Below are positions 55,073 to 64,000 of a stretch of 64,000 nucleotides of DNA, piece by piece. The DNA comes from Nitrospira sp. (GTDB lineage Bacteria > Nitrospirota > Nitrospiria > Nitrospirales > Nitrospiraceae), in NCBI GenBank assembly GCA_016788885.1, contig JAEURX010000017.1, positions 1 to 64,000 of the forward strand, read 5' to 3'. A program made the translations under genes and the position numbers. A model generated the notes under the pieces. The model had not been told where the DNA came from, ran no database searches, and was given only the letters and a program-made list of their open reading frames with translations. Positions within the stretch are counted from its first letter, which is position 1. Each line of letters opens with the position of its first letter.

Positions 55073-55588
55073 CTATTCCCCCGTGGCCTGTTCAAGGTAC
55101 ACGGCGATCTTGTTCAACGCTCCCGCACTCAATTTTCTTCCATACCATACCGGCATCGTATCCGGAGGAAAACCCGGAACCACATAGGTTCCCGGCGACA
55201 CGATCGACTCCACGATGTACTCCCGCACCGTCTGTGCCTGCCCCCGGTATTGCGGATCGGCCAGTCGGCTAAGCCCCGTCTTGCCCAACCAGAGTGGTGG
55301 CCCCACCTTCCCGTTTGCACCGGCAATTCCCGGGATCTGATGACAGACCGTACAGCCCGCACGAACAAAGAGTTCCTGAATCGGTTCCTCGCCGGTCACC
55401 AACGGCATCATGGTCGGGTCAATCTGAGGAACTGTAGCGGGGACCGGCGATGACGTGGGCGAATTTTGAAGCCCGGCCAAGGCCACCAGCAGGACAAATC
55501 CCGCCACTAACGCAGCAACGGCCTTGTTCTTGTGATTCGAAGGCGGAACCGATGAGGACGAGGCTGGACCGAGCATAGACACAAACAT
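55073..55588 (-). CDS. Membrane-anchored monoheme c-type cytochrome
   Basis: A 171-residue protein with an N-terminal membrane anchor (about 23-41) and one CxxCH heme site (C79, C82, H83). The distal ligand is probably M145 in GFPPDTMPVW; the YIVESIVSPGTYVVPGF stretch resembles the cytochrome c domain fused to or associated with oxidase subunits. It would carry electrons on the periplasmic face. No oxidase gene is adjacent. Confidence 0.88.
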   Translation of the reverse strand: MFVSMLGPASSSSVPPSNHKNKAVAALVAGFVLLVALAGLQNSPTSSPVPATVPQIDPTMMPLVTGEEPIQELFVRAGCTVCHQIPGIAGANGKVGPPLWLGKTGLSRLADPQYRGQAQTVREYIVESIVSPGTYVVPGFPPDTMPVWYGRKLSAGALNKIAVYLEQATGE

Positions 55589-55682
55589 CGAGCCTTACGA
55601 GGATGTAGCCCCCACCATACTACGAGACATTTTACCCGAGCAAGCAGAGGAGAGGCATCTCAGGTCAAACGGTGAATCGCCC

Positions 55683-56540
55683 CTACTTTGCGGCATCCAT
55701 TGCGCAACGAAACCCAATCGCGCGATCCTGAAAATCCGGCTCCGCCGAAACTCGAGCTGATGATCGCAGTGCCACTGGGAGATCAGACCAGGAACCGCCA
55801 CGAATCACTTTCTTCTCCCCTTTTGCTGGACCAGTGGGGTTCTTGTCTGGGCTCTTCGCATAATATTCACGATCGTACCAATCCCCCACCCATTCCGCGG
55901 CGTTGCCGGCCATGTGGTGGAGGCCATAGGGGCTTCGTCCCCCCTCCTTGAGTCCATGGCGAACGCTCATCCCCTCGACCCCGCCAGTCACATTCACCAG
56001 AGTGACGGCTTCGCTCACCCACACGCCGCGATTGTAATTCGCAATGTCCACAAACGGCTGCATAGGCCCCCAAGGATATCTTCGCCCATCCGTTCCCCGC
56101 GCCCCCTTCTCCCACTCGGCTTCCGTCGGAAGCCTTTTCCCCGCCCAGGTGCAGTAGGCCGACGCATCAGCCCAACTGACTCCGATCGCCGGGCGATCCC
56201 CCACTGTTTCCGCCGCTTCATCGTCCCAGGTCGGCGGGGCATCACGCTGCACCTCCTGAAGAAACCGTCGATAGAGCCGAAGTGACACTTCGTATCGATC
56301 GATCGCATAGGCATCAAGGGTGACGACATGCTCCGGCCGCTCAGCAGGAAGCCCCTCATTGCTTCCCATCGTAAACGCCCCGGCCGGAATCAACACCATG
56401 GGTGCGCCATCTTTGCCTTGAACAGCATCGGGAACACCTTGTTGGCCACCGGCGGCAGGCTGCAATTCCTCTGCAGCACGCACCCAGGCACCGGCAAGCA
56501 GGGTTATGGACATCACGACGGTCATGCCGAATAAACGCAT
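55683..56540 (-). CDS. FGE-sulfatase (SUMF1-like) domain secreted protein
   Basis: A 285-residue protein with a signal peptide (about 1-24) followed by a formylglycine-generating-enzyme-type domain ([16 protein letters not shown] to [11 protein letters not shown]-like end; [32 protein letters not shown]-type core as [11 protein letters not shown]). Most bacterial members are not sulfatase activators; roles vary. The catalytic cysteine pair of true FGE is not obvious. The ATG at 56540 follows GGGAGG; the open frame upstream to 56696 carries an unrelated hydrophobic stretch and is not favoured. Confidence 0.88.
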   Translation of the reverse strand: [285 protein letters not shown]

Positions 56541-56735
56541 ACAGACCTCCCACCCGAGAGACGCGCGCGAGCAATCAGACGCCAAGCTTGTCCAAAGTGT
56601 AACCGCGCCTATCAGCAAACTCAACAGCACAGCAACCGAGCGAAGCACCGCTGAAGCGACGCACAACAAGGTTCGCCCAATCGCAAGTCTCGTCAATGCG
56701 GCGCAGTGATGAGGGGTGAATGCCCCTGAACATAC

Positions 56736-56766
56736 ACCGGCCGGCAGGGGAGCCCTGCCGGCCGGT
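56736..56766 (-). terminator. Intrinsic terminator after the 56793-57287 lipoprotein gene
   Basis: A perfect 14-bp inverted repeat, ACCGGCCGGCAGGG (56736-56749) and its complement (56753-56766), with a 3-nt loop, lies 26 bp past the stop on the minus strand. The following sequence is TGTATGTTCAGG, only moderately T-rich. Confidence 0.6.
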
Positions 56767-56792
56767 CAGCGGGTGGGTACAGTGGCGGTGGG

Positions 56793-57287
56793 TTACCGGG
56801 CAAGCTCAGCCACGCGACGCTCGTGATCCTTAACGGCTCTCGACGCCGTCAGATCCCCTCGATCCAACAGATGGTGTAACACCTCGTGCTTTAACTGCAC
56901 CATCAAAGCCTTGTTCTGAGAAGTGGAGACCGCAGTGTCCTGGAGCAAGTTCAGCCAGCCCGTCGTGGCGCCCTCATACCGACTATTCGGCATGGCTGTG
57001 CGCAGTTCCTGAAACACCGTAATGGCATCGGCCCGATTTTCGAACAGCGCCACCAACGCACGGGTATAGTACGCTTCCTCACAAGCAGGTCCCTTGTGGC
57101 AGTTCTTCATCCGTGCATCCTGGGCATGTGCGATCGCCTGAAGAGGCTTCAACTCCACGGGGTCGGCCTGAAAAAAGGCACTACTCGGAAGCGTCGTCGA
57201 CGAGCCGGGTTGCATCGTCGTGCAGCCTTCAATCCCCCCAACCATCAAGATCCAAAATGCGGCGTACAGCATGGTTCGTTGCGACAT
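56793..57287 (-). CDS. Small lipoprotein with helical repeats
   Basis: A 164-residue protein starting MSQRTMLYAAFWILMVGGIEGC; the lipobox IEGC predicts acylation at residue 22. The rest is helical with TPR-like spacing (YYTRALVALFENRADAITVFQEL) and two cysteines in a short loop (NCHKGPACEEA). Unrecognised family. ATG at 57287 follows GAGGAGG; the longer open frame lacks a signal. Confidence 0.75.
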   Translation of the reverse strand: MSQRTMLYAAFWILMVGGIEGCTTMQPGSSTTLPSSAFFQADPVELKPLQAIAHAQDARMKNCHKGPACEEAYYTRALVALFENRADAITVFQELRTAMPNSRYEGATTGWLNLLQDTAVSTSQNKALMVQLKHEVLHHLLDRGDLTASRAVKDHERRVAELAR

Positions 57288-57535
57288 CTTCAGCCTCCTC
57301 ACAAGTGCGACGATGGTGGTGTGCGTCGATGCTGATCTCTTGCTCGCACGGAATGTTTTGACTGTACCATCGAGACTGGATTCAGCCATTCCACGGAGGC
57401 CGTACCTCTTCGGTATGGGGGAGCAACGCTCAGCGAAACAGCGGAAACATCAAGGCTTTATTCGCAATTAGCAGGAAATGCGAGGATCTGGACAGGCAAC
57501 GATGCTGGGAAGGAGCTCCTGTGAGGCAACCGGAG

Positions 57536-57561
57536 GTCGCCCCACCTGACGGCGGGGCGAC
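57536..57561 (-). terminator. Hairpin after the RTX gene
   Basis: GTCGCCCC (57536-57543) and GGGGCGAC (57554-57561) form an 8-bp stem 11 bp beyond the RTX stop. No T run follows on the minus strand; a weak terminator at best. Confidence 0.3.
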
Positions 57562-57572
57562 ACAGTCCGATC

Positions 57573-60500
57573 TCAATGCCAGTTTGCGGCAAGAATTTGC
57601 TGCACGTCTTGTGGGCGCTGGGCAATGGCCTGATCCCAGCTTAGCCCGGTTTGCTGCGTGAATCCCGCCATAGCTTGGATGAGTTGATTCACCTGAGTGC
57701 TCATCAATTGTTGACCGTTACCGACCTGGACCGTTTCCACTTGGTTGGATGCTCCTGCATACCAGTTAGCAATCGTCACCTGATCCGTCGAACCATACAC
57801 TGCAATACGCAAATCATTGGCGCTCTGACTCAACATGAGATCCAAGGGATCGATTCCGGATGCAAAACTCAATCGATCACCAGTTCCACTGGCATCCGTA
57901 ATGGTGTCCTGTCCATCTCCGCGAGCAAACTGGAACACGTCATTACCCGTCCCACCATTGAGCGCATCATTGCCTTTTCCACCAGACAACGTATCGTTGC
58001 CGTCGCCACCTGCCAGTGCGTTATTGCCGGCGTTGCCCGTCAGCACGTTGGCCAGAGTATTACCCGTGCCGTTGATGGCGGCTGTTCCCGTAAGAGTAAG
58101 ATTTTCGACATTCGCGCCCAACGTCCAAGTCACTGAGCTTTGCACCGTATCGATGCCGGCATTCAGTGCCTCAACCACCGTGTCTCCCGCCCCGACCACA
58201 TACGTGTCATCTCCGGCACCGCCGGTCAGTGTGTTAGCCGCGTTATTGCCGATGAGAATATTATTAAGCGTGTTCCCTGTCCCATTGATAGTCCCTGTGC
58301 CTAACAGAGTGAGGTTTTCGACATTCCCAGCGAGTGTATGAGTCACCGAACTCTGAACGGTATCGATCCCGGCATTTATCGCCTCGATGACCGTATCCCC
58401 TGCGCCAACAACGTACGTGTCGTTTCCTGCGCCTCCGGTCAACTTATTGGCGGCACTATTTCCGATCATGAGGTTGTCCAGGCCATTCCCCGTCCCATTG
58501 ACCGCGGAAGTACCGCTTAGCGTCAGGTTTTCGACATTGGCGCTCAGTGTATAGGTCACAGAGCTCTGAATCGTATCAATGCCCTCGCCGACTAATTCCG
58601 TGACCTTGTCGCCGACATTGTCCACGATATACAGATCATCCCCCTGCGCTCCAATCAGCGTGTCAGCCCCAGCCGCTCCACTGAGAATATTTGCCGCGCT
58701 ATTGCCTGTCAGGGTGTTAGCAAGACTATTACCTGTTCCATTGACAGCAGTAATGCCGGTCAAGACGAGATTTTCGAGATTCGTCTCCAGCGTCCAACTG
58801 ATATCAGACTTCACGGTGTCGGTCCCGGCACCCGCCGACTCTACCACCGTGTCGCCAACGCCTACCACGTAGGTGTCGTTCCCCGCTCCTCCGGTCAAAA
58901 CATTTATCGCACTATTTCCAGTTAGAATATTGTTGAGAGAATTGCCGGTACCATTGATAGCAGCACTTCCGGTGAGGGTCAGATTTTCTAGATTCGAGCC
59001 CAGTGCGTAGGAAAGGCTGCTTTGCACAGTATCCGTACCTTGTCCGGCCGTTTCCGTCACCATGTCGTTGATAGTGTCGACAACATACACATCATTCCCG
59101 GTCCCGCCGGTCATGAGATCCTCGCCCGTGCCCCCGTCCAACGTATCATTCCCCGCGCCGCCCGAGAGAATGTCGTCTCCACCTAATCCCAGCAGTGTAT
59201 CGTTGGTCACATTTCCGTAGAAATAATCCGTGTCTTCGGTACCGACCAGATTGACACCTTCCGTGTGAGCCAGCATGGCGTTGTAATCCCACATCGTCCC
59301 ATCGCTGAATTGGATTCGATCAACGCGCAACGCATCAAATGAGAAAAACCCGCCAAGGTTCACTTGATCCTCAGTACCATTGAGCGTCAGGATGGCATCC
59401 CTGCCAAAATCAGGTGTAGCACGCAACGTGATATCGCCAGACGTAATTCCATCGATCAATTGGAGCGTATCGATGTCCGCACTGTCTCCTTGCTCATCGA
59501 TGCTATCTTGTCCATACCCGCGGCCGAACACATAGATATCGTTTCCACCATAGCCCTCCAGAAAATCGTTTCCGGCGCCTCCGTCAAGCGTATCATTACC
59601 CAAAGACGCCAGGATTTGATCGTTCCCACCGAAACCCTGCATAACCTCATCTCTCGAAGTCCCATAAAACGAGTCATCGGCCTCACTACCGACAAACGTC
59701 ATCCGGCTTTCGATAGCAGCGAACTCCCAAACCGTGCCATCAGCGAACACAAGCTCATCGACCGTCTCGCCTGGCAATGAAAAGTATGAGCGCACCGTCA
59801 ATTGATCAGTCGTTCCCGTGACCCTTAGGACTAGGTCGTTGCCATGGTTCTCAACGATGAGATCGCCGGGAACGATGTTCGACAAAAACTCCACCCGGTC
59901 AAGGCCCGTTCGCGCATACCATTGCACACCTGTTTCCACCGTGTCCTGCGCATACCCACGGCCGAACACGAATGTATTGTCGCCAACCCCGATCAGCGTA
60001 TCATTACCCATCTGTCCATCAAGCCGGTGAGAACCTGACAGTTCATTGTCTAAAGCATTGCCGATCAAATTCACCTGGGTCGTCGGGCTAAGAAACCGAT
60101 CATCCTCAATCCTCACGTTTTCGACGTTGTCCGACGCCTGAAAGGTAAGCGACTCGGTCGGAGTGAGGTACACCGTGTCACGGCCTGCATTTACTTCCTC
60201 GATGATGACTTGGCCCATAGACCGAAGGTGGTACTGATCGTCCCCTGCACCACCGAACAGCTGGTCACCAACACCTGCCGACTCCAAAATGTCATTGCCT
60301 TCGCCACCACGCAACAGGTTGAATCCTTCGTTTCCATAGAGTCGGTCGTTTCCAGCGCCACCATCTAATTCATCATCACCTTCTTCACCTTGCAAGACAT
60401 CATTACCCAATCCACCGAGCAACACGTCGTTGCCTCCACGCCCATGGAGCCAATCCTCCGTCTGGCTCCCTTGCATGTGGTCGGCAAAGCTCGTTCCTTG

Positions 60501-63500
60501 CAGCGTTCCTCCAGTTGCCGGAGAGGACAACTGGAAGCCGCGCGCAAGTAATTCGCCATCCGTGAACACCGTCCCATCGACAAATTCGAATTGGCGGACG
60601 GTATGGAAATCGGCAGGACTGCTCACTCCAAACCCGGTGATCTGAATTGAATCCTCTCCATTGCCCACGCGAAGCACCAAAGAATCGCCTGACGCCACAT
60701 CCAACTTTAGCGATTCGACGCTGATTCCTGCACCAAAAACCAAGCGATTGCTTTGCATTGCATTATCTTGGATCGTATCGGCACCGTCCCCCAAATTGAA
60801 TCGATACGTATCGACTCCAACGCCGCCGATGAGAAAGTCGTCCCCGTTGCCGCCCTGGAGATCATCGTCTCCCGCGCCGCCTTGCAGCACATCATTCCCT
60901 TCCCCACCGTCCAGCAGATCTACACCAGCCTGATTTAGAACGAAGGGCGAATCCCCGACGAGCAGGTCATCACCGGTCCCGCCATAAAGTTGATCGTCTC
61001 CGGCGTCGCCGACCAGCTGATCGCTTCCTTCGCCGCCAAACAGTTGGTCCTGTCTTGCGCCACCCCATAGCTGATCATCACCCTCTTCCCCCTCCAGCGT
61101 GTCATTTCCACCTTCGAGACCGGGAACGGTAGGGTTGTTGCCGTCGCCGTACAGAAAATCATTTCCGGCGCCACCGACGAGAAAATCATTTCCCTCTCGT
61201 CCCTGCACGTCATCGATGCCATCGCCGCCATCAAGCTCATCATTACCAAGTCCGCCATTCAGCAAATCATCGCCCGCTTCCCCGGATAGAATGTCATTCC
61301 CGTCTTGGCCAAACAGCGCATCATGACCTTCGCCACCGAAAAGCGTATCGTTTCCGACATCTCCTTGAAGTTCGTCATCGCCTTCATCACCGAAGAGTGT
61401 GTCGTCGCCCTCCTGCCCAAAGACGCGATCATTGCTACCGCCGCCCCAAAGCGCGTCGTCTCCAAGGCCGCCTTGTAACTCATCATTGTTAGCCCCACCA
61501 TCGAGAAAATCATTTCCCCCAAATCCGGCGAGCAGGTCCATCCCAGTTCCACCATACAGAATATCGTCCCCTCCGCCTCCCTGTAACTCATCTGCTCCGG
61601 CACCGCCGTCAAGAACATCGGCCGATCCTGGATCGTCGGAAAAGTCACCGACTAAGAGGTCATCTCCGTCACCTCCAGAGAGCATGTCCGCTCCGGCTCC
61701 TCCAAACAATGAATCGTTTCCCTCGCCCCCATCAAGCCAATCATCGCCTGCGAGCGTTTGAGTGAAATCTGACTCACCATACAACCGATCGTCACCGGCT
61801 CCGCCAAGGAGAATGTCATCCCCGCCATCGCCGACCAGCAAATCGTTACCGGCCCCTCCATCAAGATAGTCGTCGGCGCCAGACAGGAAAATCACAGCGG
61901 GCTGTGAGGACGGATTCCAACTGAAATTTTCATCGGCAAGACTCCACCAGCCGGCTGGGCGGTTCTCTCCGCGGAGAATATCATCCCCATCTCCTCCCAA
62001 TAGCGTGTCTGAGCCCATCTCCCCCAAGAACGTGTCGTTTCCGCCCCCACCGTCGGCATAGTAGGCGCCGCCATCGACACGAAGACCGCTGGAATCCCAG
62101 TAGTCGGCAAGGCCCACCGCATAATCGTCGCCATTCCCTCCGAGGAACATATCCCCCTCGGTCATCATTGCGTAATCATCCCCAGAACCACCGATCAAGT
62201 AATCGTCCCCGAACCCACCTATAAACACGTCATCGCCACTGCCGCCATCCAATAGATCATCGAATGGGCCGACAAATGCCCAATTGTCTCCAGAGAGAAG
62301 ATCATTGCCGCCGTTTGCATGGATTTCTGTCGCACCGAGACCTGGTGAAAACCCTTCAGACTCTCCACCACCTAGATAGACATCTACAAAGGAGCCTGTG
62401 GGGAAACCCGCGTCGCGAGGGATCTCCGACATGTCTCGCAATTGAATTTCCATCTGACCGCTTTGAAAGTTCTCGTCGACGATGAGCACTCCATTAACGA
62501 TCAGATCGGTCCCTGACATGACATAGATGGTTTTCCCATCAAGACTCGTATACGTATTCTTGGCATCCCCGGCACGGCGAACCCCGCCTTGCAGCACTCG
62601 GTCATCAAAAATAATCTTCCCTTGAGCATCGCTATCTTCAATCCGATCCAGTCCGTCACCGGCATTATAAATGTACGTATCAAAGCCGATGCCACCTTCG
62701 AGAAGGTCAAAGTCTCCTGCCCCGCCTAGGAGAACGTCATTGCCCAGGCCTCCCAGCAGATGATCGATACCATCGTTACCCTCTAGTCTATTCGCACCAC
62801 TGTTCCCGGCAATTAGGTTATCCAACTCATTGCCGATGCCATTGAGGTTGGCCGAACCCATCAACAGTAAATCTTCTACTGATGTTCCATTGAGAGAAAA
62901 TGTCGCTGAACTCCGAATGGTGTCACTGCCATTGTTCCCTACTTCAATAACCTGATCACCAACATCGTCCACAATATAGGAATCGTCGCCTCGGCCTCCA
63001 AACATCCGATCTGTACCAGACCCCCCATCAAGAATGTCATTACCATCATCACCTTGAAGGTAGTCATGACCTCCATACCCTAATAGGGTATCGACGCCAT
63101 CGCCGCCATAAAGATGGTCGTCCGTCAGCGCATGTCCCTCTAGCATCTCAGCATCGCTACTGCCGAAGAGATACTCTCGTTGAAAACTTGGGAAAGTAGC
63201 CAGCACTTCGATTCCCGACGCCATGTCTTTGTAATGAGTTTGCGAAGGGCTGAACGGAGCGGGGATATTTGATAACGTAAGGGCTAGTCGAGCGAGGAGA
63301 AAGGCTCCACGGTCATTTAAATACTGGTCCGTCATATTACCCGCGCCACTCGACGGATCGTACAATGAAAGTTGTCCATCCGCTGTATGGCCAAGACCGT
63401 TGTAGTCCGCCCCTACTACCGCAAAAGGATTCAGTGCTCGCAACGCATAACGATAGGCCAATCCACTATTGCCAGGATCTTGGGCAGCATTCTTTAATTC

Positions 63501-64000
63501 CTCGGCCGACAATCGTGGAGCGACTCGTCCTAGACCATCCGTTTGGATTAACGGCTCAATGACATATGTTTGATTATTTAAGGAGGTTCGAACCTGCTCA
63601 ATATGGGAATAAAACTCATTGCGTGCCCCGATGTCCCCAAAGCCTCCCGTGTCATCGTTGAAGTCAGTATTGGGATCTGGATCGCTTGGAACAAACAGAG
63701 CACGAAGGGCATCCAGGGCCACTTCCAGCGTGTCGCCTTCGGCCACGTGCTCATCAACCGGTGAAGCGAAAGAGCTGGCGGCTGCCGAGGATGCAGCTTT
63801 TAAAATGCCTTCAATGTCACCCTGTGTTAGGTCAGGGTCTACCGTCTCGAAAAGTTCTTGCAGAGCCAAGGAATCAACAAGAAGCGTGATGCTATGGGTG
63901 TTGCCATACTGAGACTCACGCGGATTCTGAAGGTTGATCCCCTCGATCAATGGCTGTCCTTCTATAAGAATTTCATGAACGGGGGCGTGGATGCCAGAAT
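57573..64000 (-). CDS. Giant RTX calcium-binding surface or secreted protein (5'-truncated)
   Basis: Continuous frame to the window edge, so the N-terminus is missing; about 2140 residues are visible. After a non-repetitive N-terminal domain of roughly 300 residues come dozens of GGxGxDxLx nonapeptides that form calcium-filled beta-rolls, interrupted by several HCBP-related modules (pattern DxLVLRVxGxxDQ then a W or F-rich strand and FADGTVW). The C-terminal third holds five near-identical units of about 90-100 residues around NxENLxLxGxxxxNGTGN. The end is nonrepetitive and lacks cysteine, as expected for a type I secretion signal. No HlyB/HlyD/TolC genes are in the window. Likely adhesin or biofilm protein; no protease or lipase motif seen. 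Confidence 0.93.
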   Translation of the reverse strand, partial: SGIHAPVHEILIEGQPLIEGINLQNPRESQYGNTHSITLLVDSLALQELFETVDPDLTQGDIEGILKAASSAAASSFASPVDEHVAEGDTLEVALDALRALFVPSDPDPNTDFNDDTGGFGDIGARNEFYSHIEQVRTSLNNQTYVIEPLIQTDGLGRVAPRLSAEELKNAAQDPGNSGLAYRYALRALNPFAVVGADYNGLGHTADGQLSLYDPSSGAGNMTDQYLNDRGAFLLARLALTLSNIPAPFSPSQTHYKDMASGIEVLATFPSFQREYLFGSSDAEMLEGHALTDDHLYGGDGVDTLLGYGGHDYLQGDDGNDILDGGSGTDRMFGGRGDDSYIVDDVGDQVIEVGNNGSDTIRSSATFSLNGTSVEDLLLMGSANLNGIGNELDNLIAGNSGANRLEGNDGIDHLLGGLGNDVLLGGAGDFDLLEGGIGFDTYIYNAGDGLDRIEDSDAQGKIIFDDRVLQGGVRRAGDAKNTYTSLDGKTIYVMSGTDLIVNGVLIVDENFQSGQMEIQLRDMSEIPRDAGFPTGSFVDVYLGGGESEGFSPGLGATEIHANGGNDLLSGDNWAFVGPFDDLLDGGSGDDVFIGGFGDDYLIGGSGDDYAMMTEGDMFLGGNGDDYAVGLADYWDSSGLRVDGGAYYADGGGGNDTFLGEMGSDTLLGGDGDDILRGENRPAGWWSLADENFSWNPSSQPAVIFLSGADDYLDGGAGNDLLVGDGGDDILLGGAGDDRLYGESDFTQTLAGDDWLDGGEGNDSLFGGAGADMLSGGDGDDLLVGDFSDDPGSADVLDGGAGADELQGGGGDDILYGGTGMDLLAGFGGNDFLDGGANNDELQGGLGDDALWGGGSNDRVFGQEGDDTLFGDEGDDELQGDVGNDTLFGGEGHDALFGQDGNDILSGEAGDDLLNGGLGNDELDGGDGIDDVQGREGNDFLVGGAGNDFLYGDGNNPTVPGLEGGNDTLEGEEGDDQLWGGARQDQLFGGEGSDQLVGDAGDDQLYGGTGDDLLVGDSPFVLNQAGVDLLDGGEGNDVLQGGAGDDDLQGGNGDDFLIGGVGVDTYRFNLGDGADTIQDNAMQSNRLVFGAGISVESLKLDVASGDSLVLRVGNGEDSIQITGFGVSSPADFHTVRQFEFVDGTVFTDGELLARGFQLSSPATGGTLQGTSFADHMQGSQTEDWLHGRGGNDVLLGGLGNDVLQGEEGDDELDGGAGNDRLYGNEGFNLLRGGEGNDILESAGVGDQLFGGAGDDQYHLRSMGQVIIEEVNAGRDTVYLTPTESLTFQASDNVENVRIEDDRFLSPTTQVNLIGNALDNELSGSHRLDGQMGNDTLIGVGDNTFVFGRGYAQDTVETGVQWYARTGLDRVEFLSNIVPGDLIVENHGNDLVLRVTGTTDQLTVRSYFSLPGETVDELVFADGTVWEFAAIESRMTFVGSEADDSFYGTSRDEVMQGFGGNDQILASLGNDTLDGGAGNDFLEGYGGNDIYVFGRGYGQDSIDEQGDSADIDTLQLIDGITSGDITLRATPDFGRDAILTLNGTEDQVNLGGFFSFDALRVDRIQFSDGTMWDYNAMLAHTEGVNLVGTEDTDYFYGNVTNDTLLGLGGDDILSGGAGNDTLDGGTGEDLMTGGTGNDVYVVDTINDMVTETAGQGTDTVQSSLSYALGSNLENLTLTGSAAINGTGNSLNNILTGNSAINVLTGGAGNDTYVVGVGDTVVESAGAGTDTVKSDISWTLETNLENLVLTGITAVNGTGNSLANTLTGNSAANILSGAAGADTLIGAQGDDLYIVDNVGDKVTELVGEGIDTIQSSVTYTLSANVENLTLSGTSAVNGTGNGLDNLMIGNSAANKLTGGAGNDTYVVGAGDTVIEAINAGIDTVQSSVTHTLAGNVENLTLLGTGTINGTGNTLNNILIGNNAANTLTGGAGDDTYVVGAGDTVVEALNAGIDTVQSSVTWTLGANVENLTLTGTAAINGTGNTLANVLTGNAGNNALAGGDGNDTLSGGKGNDALNGGTGNDVFQFARGDGQDTITDASGTGDRLSFASGIDPLDLMLSQSANDLRIAVYGSTDQVTIANWYAGASNQVETVQVGNGQQLMSTQVNQLIQAMAGFTQQTGLSWDQAIAQRPQDVQQILAANWH

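Noticed and set aside
57900-59200. Tandem repeats suggestive of a CRISPR-like array
   Set aside because: The periodicity is about 270-300 bp and in frame with RTX coding units; no spacer-repeat structure of 20-40 bp.
57651-63912. Many open frames on the plus strand opposite the RTX gene, up to 168 codons
   Set aside because: They mirror the repeated GGxGxD codons on the other strand and have low-complexity Ser/Pro compositions; shadows.
1-64000. tRNA, rRNA or riboswitch genes
   Set aside because: No cloverleaf, anticodon-loop or conserved RNA motif was recognised by eye in the intergenic regions; a covariance search would be needed to exclude them.

Overview
The window reads as a stretch of chromosome from a Gram-negative bacterium with a moderately high GC content, judged by eye. 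It has many lipoprotein and Sec signal peptides, type IV pilus genes, an LPS-type glycan locus, polyphosphate kinase and branched-chain amino acid synthesis. From general recall of protein families the best guess is Nitrospirota (Nitrospira lineage), but nothing in the sequence proves this. No rRNA, tRNA, insertion sequence, phage gene or CRISPR array was recognised. Both ends cut through genes: an ABC transporter ATPase at the left and a giant RTX protein at the right.

Layout. 1-9012 (plus strand): MalK-type ATPase, a DnaJ-like co-chaperone, a MarC membrane protein, a secreted Spy-like and PepSY pair, ilvD, an unknown secreted protein and ppk1. 9013-10156 is gene-poor, with one likely small zinc-ribbon gene. 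10157-17643 (minus strand): two lipoproteins, one with kinesin-light-chain-type TPRs, a Gfo/Idh/MocA-SDR fusion enzyme, and a histidine kinase with its PAS/receiver partner. 18162-34681 (minus): a polysaccharide locus of 13 genes, many overlapping by 4 bp. It includes a WecA-like primer enzyme, five GT4 glycosyltransferase modules, three methyltransferase genes, an epimerase, a DegT aminotransferase and a Wzm/Wzt ABC exporter. Roughly 24.1-33.5 kb is visibly AT-richer than its flanks.

34798-43219 (minus): two tandem type IV pilins followed by an O-antigen-ligase/TPR membrane protein, a TPR protein, an ABC ATPase and an ABC permease. The order resembles the pilA-pilG-pilH-pilI arrangement of Myxococcus. 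A large TPR lipoprotein lies upstream of the pilins. 43358-48623 (minus): class V aminotransferase, serA, hisZ and dnaB as one apparent operon. 48945-54977: MltD-like transglycosylase, a TPR membrane protein, a BioF-family enzyme and the twitching ATPases pilT and pilU. 55073-57287 (minus): a membrane-anchored c-type cytochrome, an FGE-sulfatase-domain protein and a small lipoprotein. 57573-64000: a more than 2100-residue RTX calcium-binding protein.

How it fits together. The 18-35 kb genes read as an ABC-transporter-dependent O-antigen-like pathway: WecA loads the lipid carrier, GT4 enzymes extend, methyltransferases decorate or cap, and Wzt (with a C-terminal glycan-recognition domain) and Wzm export. 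The neighbouring ligase-like protein could transfer glycan to lipid A or, given its place directly after a pilin gene, to pilin. The surface theme (pili, glycan, RTX protein, lipoproteins) dominates the window.
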